In this document: positions 9,201 to 17,106 of the stretch, one piece after another | Position numbering within the stretch: the stretch's first letter is position 1 | Layout: every line of letters begins with the position of its first letter | Assembly: GCF_026239675.1 (NCBI RefSeq) | Contig: NZ_JAPIVQ010000002.1 | Coordinates: 434,001 to 498,000, forward strand | Length of the DNA stretch: 64,000 nt | Direction of reading: 5' to 3' | Source of the DNA: Pedobacter sp. PLR | GTDB taxonomy: Bacteria; Bacteroidota; Bacteroidia; Sphingobacteriales; Sphingobacteriaceae | Notes under the pieces: generated by a model | Seen by the model: only the letters and a program-made list of their open reading frames with translations | Databases searched by the model: none | What the model was told of the DNA's origin: nothing | Position numbers and translations under genes: made by a program

Positions 9201-9678
9201 TCCTGCTGAAGGCAAGTATCTTGTCCTTATAAAGTTGTCCGCGGCCATCGAGCACCCGTAATGCCGCTGCTGCAGCACCTTCTTTATCGTAAATCCGTAT
9301 GACTTCCTGCATTTCCGCTACCTTTTTATGGGCATAAAAATCCAGGGAATCGGCGCGTTCTATCTGATTGCGATTGTCGGAAAGTGTCCTCTTTAAATCC
9401 TGGACAGTTTCCAGGATCATTGGCGCATTTTTATTGTATGGTCTGAGGTAATCACTTTTTTTAGATATTATAAATCCCCTCAATGCACTTTCTGAATTCA
9501 GTACCTGAACCTCAGTGTTTTTAATTAAGTTGATGACTTCATAAGTGTGACTTTGCCATTTGGTGTCCTCCTTTAGTTTCTCTACACTGAGGTAGGAGGT
9601 GATGGCAGATACAAGTACAAACAATAAGGAAACAGTAAATCCTGTTAATACCTGTTGTTTAAAAGTTAGTTTAAACAT
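6205..9678 (-). CDS. CHASE3-GAF hybrid histidine kinase with three receiver domains
   Basis: A 1157-aa membrane sensor. Domains in order: TM1 (about 10-30), a periplasmic four-helix CHASE3 sensor (about 35-175), TM2 (about 184-205), and a linker helix. A GAF domain follows (about 240-395), then a long heptad coiled coil (409-485), HisKA with His498 in MSHELRTP, and HATPase_c (about 600-720). Three receivers complete the protein, with phospho-acceptors Asp817, Asp941 and Asp1089. The coiled coil repeats an xEEL pattern every seven residues. Stand-alone HPt and DNA-binding output are absent. It heads an operon with cheR and a second hybrid kinase, which suggests a phosphorelay that can adapt by methylation. 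The signal sensed is unknown. Confidence 0.92.
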   Translation of the reverse strand: MFKLTFKQQVLTGFTVSLLFVLVSAITSYLSVEKLKEDTKWQSHTYEVINLIKNTEVQVLNSESALRGFIISKKSDYLRPYNKNAPMILETVQDLKRTLSDNRNQIERADSLDFYAHKKVAEMQEVIRIYDKEGAAAAALRVLDGRGQLYKDKILAFSRKMIEVEFKLLAERKANIIASSQRSTLIILLSALTIFGLILFLFTYIKKTFDQQKETEGHIRESNLKLEKISAENEQKNWLLSGASEVNDAMRGEQEVEELSANIVTRISNYIGAPVGAFFLLSKSRNVFRYTGGYAYQPKKGETSQYHYGEGLVGQTATEKQAKLFKNVPLNYLKIRSGLGSALPQSIYLVPIVFEEQTLAVIELGLQQDPDEKTILFLNTISESIGLAVNSAVARVKLRDLFEQTQQQAEELASQQEELRTTNEELMYKTDQLQSSEEELRVQQEELRQTNAELEEKAQQLEERNISINQAREAISLKAEELEISSKYKSEFLANMSHELRTPLNSILILARILKENRPENLNEDQIKYAGVIHNAGNDLLSLINDILDLSKIESGKVDLHIEKVKPLAISRSMESLFNELARSKKIDFQTALAEDLPEAIVTDQSRVEQIVKNLLSNAFKFTPEYGQISLTISRPDKDTVYYAERLRNTKEEIIGITVKDSGIGIPEDKQKLIFEAFQQADGSTSRKFGGTGLGLSISKELAYLLGGEIQVSSKPNEGSIFTLYIPENNEFQLPEQVAITHPESYTPTPAVFDSLAQAEKHGDQSQTILIIEDDEVFADVLNDYAIEKGFHPLLAYSGDTGLAMAFEHLPNAIVLDVMLPVMDGWTILKKLKADPRTKHIPVHMMSAGNEKASKAKKEGAIGFLKKPVEKEQLDEAFNLLSAAYLKYNFKSVLVIEDQELQSRELTAQLTEKGVDVKQAFTGKEALDLLNDQVFDCIILDLKLPDISGFDLLDQIKSQPLHAHIPVIINTAMELDQEKMAQIMRYTDAMVLKSNKSNDRLIDEVSLFINKLKQDGPAKPNTGKGKSVSTMEKVLKDKTILITDDDMRNIFALSSALQVYDLKIVIANNGREALEKLEESEQIDLVLMDIMMPEMDGYEAMKAIRKEKRFAKLPIIALTAKAMKNDRERCIEAGANDYISKPVDMDKLLSMLRVWLS

Positions 9679-9880
9679 AGAATAGAACTATTAAGTATAG
9701 GGAAATTACCAGGAATTGTGGTGGAATTGAAAATGCTTCCAGCTCATAAAAAGCCGTTTATTACCTGTAATACAAATGATTAAGGTAGTTGTTGTGCTTT
9801 TTGTTGTTGGTTTTTGCAATTTCATTAAGCTCCCCCACAGAGCAAGATAAAATCAACACAATAATAACGATAATAAATTT

Positions 9881-9888
9881 TATTTTTG
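9881..9888 (+). promoter_or_regulatory. -7 box 5 nt before the yffB-like start codon
   Basis: TATTTTTG matches the Bacteroidetes -7 element and lies 5 nt before the ATG at 9894. This predicts a leaderless or near-leaderless mRNA. Confidence 0.5.
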
Positions 9889-9893
9889 CGCCT

Positions 9894-10241
9894 ATGATCA
9901 TATACGGAATACCAAATTGTAACACAGTAAAAAAGGCAAGAACCTGGCTGGCAGATCAAGGACTTAGTCCATTATTTCATGACTTCAAAAAGCAGGGAAT
10001 TACGGCAGAAAAGCTGGAGGAATGGTGCACTGTTTTTGGATGGGAAAAGGTTTTGAATAAAAAAGGAACCACCTGGAAAAAGCTGAGCCCGGAGCAACAA
10101 AATAGTGTTGTCGACACAGACAGCGCAGTTCAGATCCTGGTGAATCATACGAGTGCAATTAAAAGACCAGTGGTAGAATTGGATGGAAAAGCTGTCCTGA
10201 TTGGTTTTGATGAAGCAGCTTACGAAACTATCTTAAAATAG
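9894..10241 (+). CDS. ArsC/Spx-family protein, YffB-like
   Basis: A 115-aa thioredoxin-fold protein resembling E. coli YffB. It has the N-terminal IYGIPNCNTVKKAR with a single conserved Cys in the ArsC position, an internal NKKGTTWKKL, and the C-terminal KRPVVELDGKAVLIGF strand-loop-strand. ArsC relatives reduce arsenate with glutathione or glutaredoxin, but YffB-type proteins lack demonstrated arsenate reductase activity, so no substrate is claimed. The start at 9894 is preferred to an in-frame ATG at 9789, because the added 35 residues look non-coding and include a promoter box. It is divergent from the signalling operon and stands alone. Confidence 0.9.
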   Translation: MIIYGIPNCNTVKKARTWLADQGLSPLFHDFKKQGITAEKLEEWCTVFGWEKVLNKKGTTWKKLSPEQQNSVVDTDSAVQILVNHTSAIKRPVVELDGKAVLIGFDEAAYETILK

Positions 10242-10297
10242 TTAAATCTTTTGCTGTTAATTTTTGTTAAACAGTTTCATATAGGTAGAAACAGTGT

Positions 10298-10305
10298 TAC
10301 ATTTG
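10298..10305 (+). promoter_or_regulatory. -7 box 3 nt before a start codon
   Basis: TACATTTG is a consensus -7 element that ends only 3 nt before the ATG at 10309. If it is used, transcription begins at or inside the start codon region. Confidence 0.45.
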
Positions 10306-10308
10306 GCT

Positions 10309-11043
10309 ATGACTAAATATTTATTTTTATTCTTCGTTAGTATTGCTCCATTAGGTTTGGTGGCACAATCATCAATCACTGGTGCGGTTTATGACTTCGA
10401 CAACAAGTCTTTCCCGATGCAGGATGTGCTCGTTAGAAACCTGGACAATAAGAAGTCCATAAAAACTAAAGCTGCCGGGCAGTTTAGTCTACCAGCTAAA
10501 GTGGGGGATTTAATTGAATTCTCACATGCGGGTTACCATACCGATACTTTATATCTAATCGACCTGAAACCGAAGATCGTTTATCTGCCGGTAAAATCTA
10601 CCCAGTTAAAAGGAGTAGAGATTACGAGTGCAAAGGTGAATCCTTCTGTATTGGTGGATGGACAGGGTAAGCCGGTTAAAAGGATTATGACTGATGGTCT
10701 GGAAGGTAAAAAGAACACTGACAGAGCTGGAGGATTGATCGTGAACCTCGGTTATGGTAAAATGAAAAGAGAAAGAGAGAAAGTCCGCTTCCTGGAAGAG
10801 AGAGACGCTTATGAAACGGAGATCAGAGAACACTTCAACGAGAAAACCGTTGGCGATTTAGTGAAATTACAGGGTCAGGAATTGAAAGACTTCATCGTGA
10901 TGTTCCGTCCAAATGTAGCTTTAGTAATGAGCGAACGTCCTTTTAACTACAACTATTATATCGCGAAAGCCTACAATAACTGGAAAAAACTTCCTGTGGA
11001 TCAGCGTAAATTACCGCCGATGCCTAAGTTAAAGTCGAACTAA
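10309..11043 (+). CDS. Exported protein with carboxypeptidase-like regulatory domain
   Basis: A 244-aa protein with a cleavable signal peptide (about residues 1-20, ending LGLVAQS). It is followed by a CarboxypepD_reg-like beta-sandwich (about 22-95) with the pattern GAVYDFDNKSFPMQDVLV and a later FSHAGYHTDTLYL. The remaining 150 residues are charged and helical, with no catalytic motif. This domain is common at the N-terminus of TonB-dependent receptors and in small periplasmic proteins of Bacteroidetes; here no receptor barrel follows. A GTG 15 nt upstream is in frame but would overlap the -7 box, so MTKYLFLFF is taken as the start. The exported M1 peptidase lies 71 nt downstream on the same strand. 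Specific function unknown. Confidence 0.82.
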   Translation: MTKYLFLFFVSIAPLGLVAQSSITGAVYDFDNKSFPMQDVLVRNLDNKKSIKTKAAGQFSLPAKVGDLIEFSHAGYHTDTLYLIDLKPKIVYLPVKSTQLKGVEITSAKVNPSVLVDGQGKPVKRIMTDGLEGKKNTDRAGGLIVNLGYGKMKREREKVRFLEERDAYETEIREHFNEKTVGDLVKLQGQELKDFIVMFRPNVALVMSERPFNYNYYIAKAYNNWKKLPVDQRKLPPMPKLKSN

Positions 11044-11114
11044 TAAAACCGTTACAATGGTTAGGAATAAATATTCATTTTATACCTTTAGTTCGAATCT
11101 ATAACCAATAAATT

Positions 11115-13073
11115 ATGATGATGAATAAGTTTACCCTCTTAGGGGTATTGTTATGCGCATTTGGTTTTAGTTCCATGGCGCAGCAAGCTACTGGCAACTA
11201 CGATCCTCATGCCGCATTTAACCCGTTATTTTACACCCAGAATGGAAATGAGTTCCGTTCTGCGAGTGGATATCCGGGGCCAAAATACTGGCAAAACCGT
11301 GCCGATTACCAAATCACAGCAAACCTTGATGAAGCCAAAAATCTGGTAACAGGTACGGTTACAATTACCTATAAAAATAACAGTCCGGATAAGTTGCCTT
11401 ATTTATGGCTGCAAATGGATCAAAACCTTTTTTCTGAAAGCTCGAGAGGAAACTCTTTGATTGCTGCTGGTAGCCGATATGGTGCCAGAGGTGAGAAGGT
11501 AGACGGAGGTTATAAAATTGAAGGGCTTAGCGTTGCTCAAAAAGCAAAACCTGTTAAGTTTACTTCGATCACTGAAGATACCAGGATGCAGATTCGTCTG
11601 GATCAGCCATTGGCTGCAAATGGAGAAGTGATCACCATCAAAATGAATTTCTCTTTTATCATTCCGATTAATGGTTCCGACCGTATGGGGCATCTGACCA
11701 CTAAAAACGGGGAGATTTTTTCTATTGCACAATGGTTTCCAAGGATGGCTGTTTATGATGACATCATCGGATGGAATACACTTCCATATTGGGGTGCCGG
11801 AGAGTTTTACTGTGAATACGGAGACGTTGATTTCGCCGTTACCGCTCCTGCAAGCCATATCGTAATGGGTTCTGGCGAACTGGTAAATCCTCAGGAGGTA
11901 TTTACAGCAACGCAATTGTCGCGCTGGAACAAAGCAAAACAAAGTGATAAAGTAGTGACCATCCGTTCCGAAGAGGAGGTGACCGATCCTAAATCGCGCC
12001 CTGGAGCAGGAAAATTAACCTGGAAATTTAAGATTAAAAACACACGTGATGTGGCCTGGGCCTCCTCCAAAGCATTCGTAGTAGATGCTGCAAGGATCAA
12101 CCTGCCAAGTGGTAAAAAATCTTTAGCAATTTCTGCACATCCGGTAGAAAGTAATGGCAAAGATGGCTACGGCCGTGGTGCCGAATATGTGAAAGCTTCT
12201 ATAGAATATTATTCTAAAAAATGGTTCGAATATCCTTACCCAATGGCGATTAATGTGGCCAGTAATGTGGGTGGTATGGAATATCCTGGTATTGTTTTTT
12301 GCGGTTGGAAAGCTAAAAATGGCAGTGCATGGGGGGTAATTGACCATGAATTTGGACATACCTGGTTCCCAATGATTGTGGGTAGTAATGAGCGTAAATA
12401 TGGCTGGATGGATGAAGGCTTTAATACTTTCATCAATGGTTTGTCGGCTGCTGAGTTTAACAATGGAGAGTACAAACGCAAACCAGCCGATATGCAGGCT
12501 GTTGGTAAGTCACTAGCCGATGATAAACTGGAATATGTGATGTTAACGCCGGATGCGATGAAAGAAGCCAATATTGGGATGAACCTATATTATAAACCAG
12601 GTTTTGGCTTAAACATTTTAAGAGATCAGGTATTGGGTGCAGATCGTTTCGATTACGCATTTAAGAAATATGTGGAGAACTGGGCTTTCAAACACCCTAC
12701 ACCATTCGACTTTTTCCGTTCTATGGAGAATGGGGCTGGGGAAGATCTTTCCTGGTTCTGGAGAGGATGGTTCCTGGAAAACTGGAAAACAGATCAGGCC
12801 ATTGCGGAAGTTAAAGAGGTAAAAAAAGACGGTGCAATTGTTGGCTATAATATTCAGATTGCCAATCTGGAAAAAATGCCAATGCCGATCATTCTGGAAG
12901 TGAAAACGAAAAGTGGAAAGACGGATGTCATCAAGTTACCTGTTGATATCTGGATGAGAAATACCAGCTGGACGATTAATTATCCGACGACAGAAGAAGT
13001 AGTTTCGGTGACCTTAGATCCTGAAAAGGTGCTTCCTGATTCGAATGATTCTAATAACACCTGGAAGAAATAA
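11115..13073 (+). CDS. Exported M1-family aminopeptidase
   Basis: A 652-aa zinc metallopeptidase. A signal peptide (about 1-22, ending FSSMAQQ) directs it to the periplasm or beyond. The catalytic HEXXH site is His411-Glu412-Phe-Gly-His415, and the third zinc ligand Glu434 follows 18 residues later in GWMDEGFN. The upstream exopeptidase loop reads GGMEYPG instead of the classical GAMEN, a common variant in bacterial members. The M1 N-terminal saddle domain precedes and a helical C-terminal part follows, ending in a beta-rich tail (about 560-650). It probably trims peptides taken up for nutrition. Three ATG codons in a row at 11115 make the exact start uncertain by two codons. Confidence 0.92.
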   Translation: MMMNKFTLLGVLLCAFGFSSMAQQATGNYDPHAAFNPLFYTQNGNEFRSASGYPGPKYWQNRADYQITANLDEAKNLVTGTVTITYKNNSPDKLPYLWLQMDQNLFSESSRGNSLIAAGSRYGARGEKVDGGYKIEGLSVAQKAKPVKFTSITEDTRMQIRLDQPLAANGEVITIKMNFSFIIPINGSDRMGHLTTKNGEIFSIAQWFPRMAVYDDIIGWNTLPYWGAGEFYCEYGDVDFAVTAPASHIVMGSGELVNPQEVFTATQLSRWNKAKQSDKVVTIRSEEEVTDPKSRPGAGKLTWKFKIKNTRDVAWASSKAFVVDAARINLPSGKKSLAISAHPVESNGKDGYGRGAEYVKASIEYYSKKWFEYPYPMAINVASNVGGMEYPGIVFCGWKAKNGSAWGVIDHEFGHTWFPMIVGSNERKYGWMDEGFNTFINGLSAAEFNNGEYKRKPADMQAVGKSLADDKLEYVMLTPDAMKEANIGMNLYYKPGFGLNILRDQVLGADRFDYAFKKYVENWAFKHPTPFDFFRSMENGAGEDLSWFWRGWFLENWKTDQAIAEVKEVKKDGAIVGYNIQIANLEKMPMPIILEVKTKSGKTDVIKLPVDIWMRNTSWTINYPTTEEVVSVTLDPEKVLPDSNDSNNTWKK

Positions 13074-13208
13074 TATAGTAATGCCGTTTTAACAGTACAG
13101 CAAGCTTGATGTAATAACTATAACAAGTTGATACAGTCATTATATCAGCAGGTACAATGAAGTAGTACCCACAGAAATGATCAGTGTAACAATGCTGAAT
13201 AATACTTA

Positions 13209-13246
13209 AAAGTGCTTCCAGGATTGATTCCGGAAGCACTTTTTTT
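13209..13246. terminator. Bidirectional terminator between convergent genes
   Basis: An 11-bp perfect stem (AAAGTGCTTCC at 13209-13219 with GGAAGCACTTT at 13232-13242), flanked by A-rich and T-rich sides. It can stop both the M1 peptidase transcript and the converging channel gene. Confidence 0.85.
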
Positions 13247-14516
13247 ATTCTTTATCAGGGTTTAATACTTCCATCTCATAGATCTGCAAGTCGAAAAACC
13301 TGGCTGAAGCCAGGAGGTGGTCAAATATATCTGCCATGATATACTCATAATCGATCCACTTCGTAGTTCCGGTAAAAGCGTAAATCTCTATTGGTAGTCC
13401 GGTTGCAGTAGGGGCGAGCTGCCTCACCATCATGGTCATCTTTTTGTGTATGCCACTATGGTTGGCAATATAATTATCGATGTATTTTCGGTATAGCCCC
13501 GCATTGGTCAGGTTTCTTCCGTTGATCAGTAAAGTCTTGTCGGCACCAACACGTTCATTGTTTTTATTGATGTCTTTCTGACGATGGTCTATATAGGAGG
13601 TTAGTGATTGTATCTTTCTGAATTCTTCCAGTTCTTCCGGTGTAATGAAACGGATGGTCGACTGCCGGATAAAGATCGCGCGTTTGATTCTCCGGCCACC
13701 GGACTCGCTCATTCCTCTCCAGTTTTGAAAAGAATCCGAAACTAAAGAGTAAGTAGGAATGGTGGTAATGGTCTTGTCAAAGTTCTGCACTTTTACGGTG
13801 GTCAGGTTGATTTCCATAACATCACCATCAGCCCCGTATTTGGGCATCGTGATCCAGTCGCCAATACGGACAGTATCATTAGTGCTGACTTGTATGCTGG
13901 CTACAAATCCCATGATGGTGTCTTTAAACATCAATAACAGTACCGCCGAGGCGGCACCCATTGCGGTAAAAGCAACGGTAGGATCTTGCCCCGTCAGGAT
14001 AGAAAAGATGATGACAAATGCAATCAGGTAGAATATAATCCGGATCACCTGCAGGTAACTTTCTATTGGTTTGGAGCGGAAAGTTGCTCTTTTTCTTAAA
14101 GATTCTGCGCCGGATTTGGCCAGCGTCATGATCACCCAGATGATCAGGATCACCAGGTAAGCGTCGGTCAGTTTGATCAGTACCTTTGTTAAGGTAGGGA
14201 AGGAGTGGAAAATCATTTCCACGGTATTTCTGATCAGGGAAACCGCTGCCAGCAAGGCAATGTAATGGGCGAACCGGTTTTCCAGCAGATGCAGAAAGAA
14301 ATCAATTCTTGTGGTTTTGACGATACGGATTAAAGCAATCCTAAGTAAGCGTCTGAGCAGGTCATGTAATAAATATACGGCAATGATCAGTACGAATAAA
14401 AGGGCAAATAGGTTTACAAAAGTTGCAATGCTTTCCGGAACACCCCATTTTACAAGGATCTTATAGGTACTGCGGCCAATGTCATCAAGGTCAAATTCGT
14501 AATCTTCAAAGCTCAT
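13245..14516 (-). CDS. ybdG: MscS-family mechanosensitive channel, YbdG-like
   Basis: A 423-aa inner-membrane protein. Five predicted hydrophobic segments lie between about residues 30 and 200. The last runs into the MscS pore helix and then the beta domain: MGFVASIQVSTNDTVRIGDW followed by a TVKVQNFDKTITTIPTY stretch. The sequence NWRGMSESGGRRIKR is typical of the YbdG/MscM branch rather than MscS itself. YbdG-type channels respond to mild hypo-osmotic shock. It stands alone, sharing a terminator with the opposing peptidase gene. Assignment to the branch is fairly sure; conductance is not predictable. Confidence 0.88.
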   Translation of the reverse strand: MSFEDYEFDLDDIGRSTYKILVKWGVPESIATFVNLFALLFVLIIAVYLLHDLLRRLLRIALIRIVKTTRIDFFLHLLENRFAHYIALLAAVSLIRNTVEMIFHSFPTLTKVLIKLTDAYLVILIIWVIMTLAKSGAESLRKRATFRSKPIESYLQVIRIIFYLIAFVIIFSILTGQDPTVAFTAMGAASAVLLLMFKDTIMGFVASIQVSTNDTVRIGDWITMPKYGADGDVMEINLTTVKVQNFDKTITTIPTYSLVSDSFQNWRGMSESGGRRIKRAIFIRQSTIRFITPEELEEFRKIQSLTSYIDHRQKDINKNNERVGADKTLLINGRNLTNAGLYRKYIDNYIANHSGIHKKMTMMVRQLAPTATGLPIEIYAFTGTTKWIDYEYIMADIFDHLLASARFFDLQIYEMEVLNPDKE

Positions 14517-14587
14517 TTCTACTGTTTTTACTGATACTGGCAGGTTACAAAAAAATAACCAAAAAGACGAAATTCAGTCTTGAAAAA

Positions 14588-15718
14588 TTATTTATCATAG
14601 TAAATTCTATAGACAAGATTAGCAAAGTCATCAGAAACCAATAGCGAGCCGTCTTTTAAGTTTAATATATCTACCGGTCTTCCCCAGGCTTTTCCGTTTT
14701 TCAGCCAGCCGCTGGCAAAAGGTTCATAGCTGAGAACTTTGTTACCATCCAGTTTAACGAGAGAAATCCGGTAGCCTGTAGGTTCCTTTCTATTCCATGA
14801 GCCATGTTCTGCGATGAAGACCTGGTTTTTATAAGATTTGGGAAACTGATCACCGGTATAGAATTTCATACCCAATGCAGCGGTATGGGCGTTAAGTTTT
14901 GCCTGTGGAGGGGTATAGTCTTTCGGGTTTTTCCCTTTGCCGAATTCAGGGTCCAGGATATCTCCGGCATGGACAAATGGATAGCCAAAGTGCATTCCCG
15001 CTTTTTCTGCGCGGTTGAGTTCATCCGCAGGAACATCTTCTCCAAGCATATCCCTTCCGTTATCAGTAAACCAAAGGTCTTTAGTGCGGGGATTCCAGTC
15101 GAAGCCAACAGAGTTCCTGACCCCATTAGCGAAAATTTCAAATCCGGTACCATCGGGATTCATCCTGGTGATGGAGGCATACCTTTTATCTTTATCGGAA
15201 TTGTCGCAAATGTTGCAGGGTGCGCCAACGGGCACATAGAGTTTTCCATCCGGGCCAAAAGCGATGTATTTCCAGCCATGATGGGTATCTGTTGGCAGTT
15301 TGTCGTATACGAGGATGGGTTTAGGTGGTTTGGCCAGCTGATCTTCAATGTGATCATAGCGCCAGATTTTGCTGACTTCGGCCACATACAGGCTACCATC
15401 TTTAAAGGCAACCCCGTTAGGTATATCTTTTAAGCCTTGTGCGATGATATAGGTTTTTTCGGCAATACCATCTTTATTGTCATCTACCAGGGCGTAGACT
15501 TTATCGCCATCGCGATTGCCGACAAATACGGTTCCTTTGGCACCCAGAGCCATGGATCTTGGATTGTCTACCTTCGCGAAAACTTCAATTTTGAAGCCTT
15601 CCGGCAGCTTGATGTCTTTAAGTCTGGGTTCTGCTATTTTTTCCATTGGGCGGTTACAGGTAACGGCCATTAGTGGAATGCATAGCATAAGGCTGAAAAC
15701 AGGGGTTAAGTACTTCAT
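14588..15718 (-). CDS. Exported sorbosone dehydrogenase-like beta-propeller protein
   Basis: A 376-aa protein of the PQQ-dependent glucose/sorbosone dehydrogenase family. A signal peptide ends near MAVTCNRP; Cys21 could be lipidated, but the lipobox is imperfect (Thr before Cys). The propeller body shows repeated blade motifs such as GTVFVGNRDGDKVYAL, DGSLYVAEVSKIWRY, FGPDGKLYVPVGAPC and LWFTDNGRDMLGEDVP. The last is the family motif near the cofactor site, and a late VFIAEHGSWNRKEP supplies the conserved His. Members oxidise sugars or related alcohols in the periplasm. The cofactor and true substrate cannot be fixed from sequence. No PQQ biosynthesis genes are in the window. Confidence 0.87.
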   Translation of the reverse strand: MKYLTPVFSLMLCIPLMAVTCNRPMEKIAEPRLKDIKLPEGFKIEVFAKVDNPRSMALGAKGTVFVGNRDGDKVYALVDDNKDGIAEKTYIIAQGLKDIPNGVAFKDGSLYVAEVSKIWRYDHIEDQLAKPPKPILVYDKLPTDTHHGWKYIAFGPDGKLYVPVGAPCNICDNSDKDKRYASITRMNPDGTGFEIFANGVRNSVGFDWNPRTKDLWFTDNGRDMLGEDVPADELNRAEKAGMHFGYPFVHAGDILDPEFGKGKNPKDYTPPQAKLNAHTAALGMKFYTGDQFPKSYKNQVFIAEHGSWNRKEPTGYRISLVKLDGNKVLSYEPFASGWLKNGKAWGRPVDILNLKDGSLLVSDDFANLVYRIYYDK

Positions 15719-15803
15719 CTGATTATGGAATGGTGTTTAAGGATAACGCCTGAATTCCTGTAATTGTTTGGTACTTAACCCGGTTAATGCCTGATCTCAG
15801 GTG

Positions 15804-16445
15804 TTATCGTGCTTTAAAAAAGCTTTCTTTTAATTTTTCGGCATCAATCAAAGCTTCTGCGGCATCGAGGCGGATCAACCAGCCTTTTTGTTTCAGCAGG
15901 GCGATGTCTTCTTTGGCTACAGAAAGATCTTTTCCTTTGATACGCTCATGGTAAACGATTGGCGCTTTAGGCTCCACATTTGCCGGTGTATGGAATAAGA
16001 TTTCCAGTTTAAATTTTGGCCAGATCTGAATGTCTCCCAATTGCGCTGAGTAAATCTTTTTGGTAGAGTGGGCAGGGATAATGGCTGCAAACTCCCCTTT
16101 ATAGTGATCACCTTTTTCAGTTGTTAAGCTAGCTAACAATTGGAAAGAGCTTTCATTTACCAAATGGAAATGGGCTACAGAAGTACTGTGCTGATCGGTG
16201 ATCAGCCCCAGGTAAACACCATCTTTAATGAATTGTGCTTCCGGAATGACTACTGCCGGACGGTTAGAAACGATATCACTTTCAGGGATCTCGTCATGAA
16301 CTAAAGTCACTTTGGAAGCGAGTACAGGAATTTCAAAATCATTGGAATCGGTTACGCCAACAGTATCTTTATCGATGATTCTGGTGATGTAACCTTCTAT
16401 ATTTTCGTCTACGAAACGAACAAACTCTCCTAATTTAAATTGCAT
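15804..16445 (-). CDS. DUF2027 protein lacking an Smr domain
   Basis: A 213-aa cytosolic protein whose first 60 residues (KLGEFVRFVDENIEGYITRI, then FEIPVLASKVTLV) match the N-terminal SH3-like part of DUF2027. The middle beta-rich domain (about 75-170) also fits. In Bacteroidetes this architecture normally ends with a MutS2-type Smr nuclease domain. Here the C-terminus is only a short helical tail and no Smr motif (HxH, DLH) is present. The start MQFKLGEF is chosen over an in-frame ATG 11 codons upstream; a minus-strand -7 box (TAAATTTG, 16483-16476) supports a start after 16475. Function unknown; a DNA- or ribosome-binding role is speculation. Confidence 0.7.
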   Translation of the reverse strand: MQFKLGEFVRFVDENIEGYITRIIDKDTVGVTDSNDFEIPVLASKVTLVHDEIPESDIVSNRPAVVIPEAQFIKDGVYLGLITDQHSTSVAHFHLVNESSFQLLASLTTEKGDHYKGEFAAIIPAHSTKKIYSAQLGDIQIWPKFKLEILFHTPANVEPKAPIVYHERIKGKDLSVAKEDIALLKQKGWLIRLDAAEALIDAEKLKESFFKAR

Positions 16446-16541
16446 GAGGTAGGAATTAAGTAAAACTGAATAGCACAAATTTAGTCATTACTAATTAGAG
16501 TCTTTTTATGCCGAAGCTATTTAAGAGCCGGAAATTCTTAT

Positions 16542-16549
16542 TATTTTTG
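16542..16549 (+). promoter_or_regulatory. -7 box 4 nt before the VF530 start codon
   Basis: TATTTTTG is a consensus -7 element that ends 4 nt before the ATG at 16554, again predicting an mRNA without a leader. Confidence 0.45.
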
Positions 16550-16553
16550 TAGC

Positions 16554-16775
16554 ATGACAGAATCAGGACAGCCAAATAATCCTTTACATGGTAAAACACT
16601 GGAGTTTATTGTGAAACAATTGGTCTGGCATTATGACTGGCCGGAAATGGGCAGATTAATCCGGGTGGAATGCTTTTTGAATAACCCGAGTTTAAAATCC
16701 AGCTTAAAATTTCTGCGCAAGACCGATTGGGCGAGGAAGAAAGTAGAGAAGCTATATTTAGATACCTTCCATTAA
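16554..16775 (+). CDS. VF530 family (DUF2132) small DNA-binding-like protein
   Basis: A 73-aa protein with the whole VF530 signature: [21 protein letters not shown], then [20 protein letters not shown] and [16 protein letters not shown]. The family folds into a compact helical domain related to SAP-like DNA-binding modules, but no cellular role is established. It is read towards the ribosomal cluster. A perfect 8-bp hairpin begins 13 nt after its stop and may end its transcript. Confidence 0.85.
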   Translation: MTESGQPNNPLHGKTLEFIVKQLVWHYDWPEMGRLIRVECFLNNPSLKSSLKFLRKTDWARKKVEKLYLDTFH

Positions 16776-16787
16776 TTCAGGACACCA

Positions 16788-16917
16788 GCTGCAGGCTCCC
16801 TGCAGCATTGCAGGTTGTTGAAGGATTGTTCAGGGATTGACGAAGAGCTGAAGAAGGCTCCTGCTTCGTCAACCTTGTTTATTCCTTGAGCAACCCTTCG
16901 TTAGTCCTCCGGCAACC
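16788..16917. repeat. Two adjoining palindromes upstream of rpsL
   Basis: The first is a perfect 8-bp hairpin, GCTGCAGG (16788-16795) with CCTGCAGC (16799-16806). The second is a nested imperfect palindrome about 105 nt long. Its outer arms are 16813-16825 and 16905-16917 (10 of 13 paired). Its middle arms are 16826-16836 and 16883-16893. Its perfect inner arms are TTGACGAAG (16837-16845) and CTTCGTCAA (16864-16872), and a small GAGC/GCTC hairpin sits at the tip. There is no coding region here. It could be a small mobile palindromic element, a terminator region or a structured RNA. Confidence 0.6.
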
Positions 16918-17019
16918 TCAATTTCTACCCGAAAACATTAGCGCTACTCCTTCTCCTAACCCTTCTGATACTATTGATATTAGGTAATCTTACCTTAGAA
17001 TTATTTTTGCGTTAAGCTC

Positions 17020-17050
17020 TTGATTTATAAATTGTATTATCCTACCTTTG
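17020..17050 (+). promoter_or_regulatory. Promoter of the rpsL-rpsG-fusA-rpsJ unit
   Basis: TTG at 17020-17022, then 20 nt, then TACCTTTG at 17043-17050. The start site should be near 17056, giving a leader of about 50 nt before rpsL. A second weaker -7-like box (TTATTTTTG) lies at 17001-17009. Confidence 0.7.
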
Positions 17051-17106
17051 CAGTCCCTTATTATAGGGGTAAAGTTTTTAAATATTAATAGAAAACAAAA
17101 AGAACA

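Noticed and set aside
9894..10241. Arsenate resistance gene
   Set aside because: The protein is closer to YffB than to ArsC and there is no arsenic efflux or regulator gene nearby.
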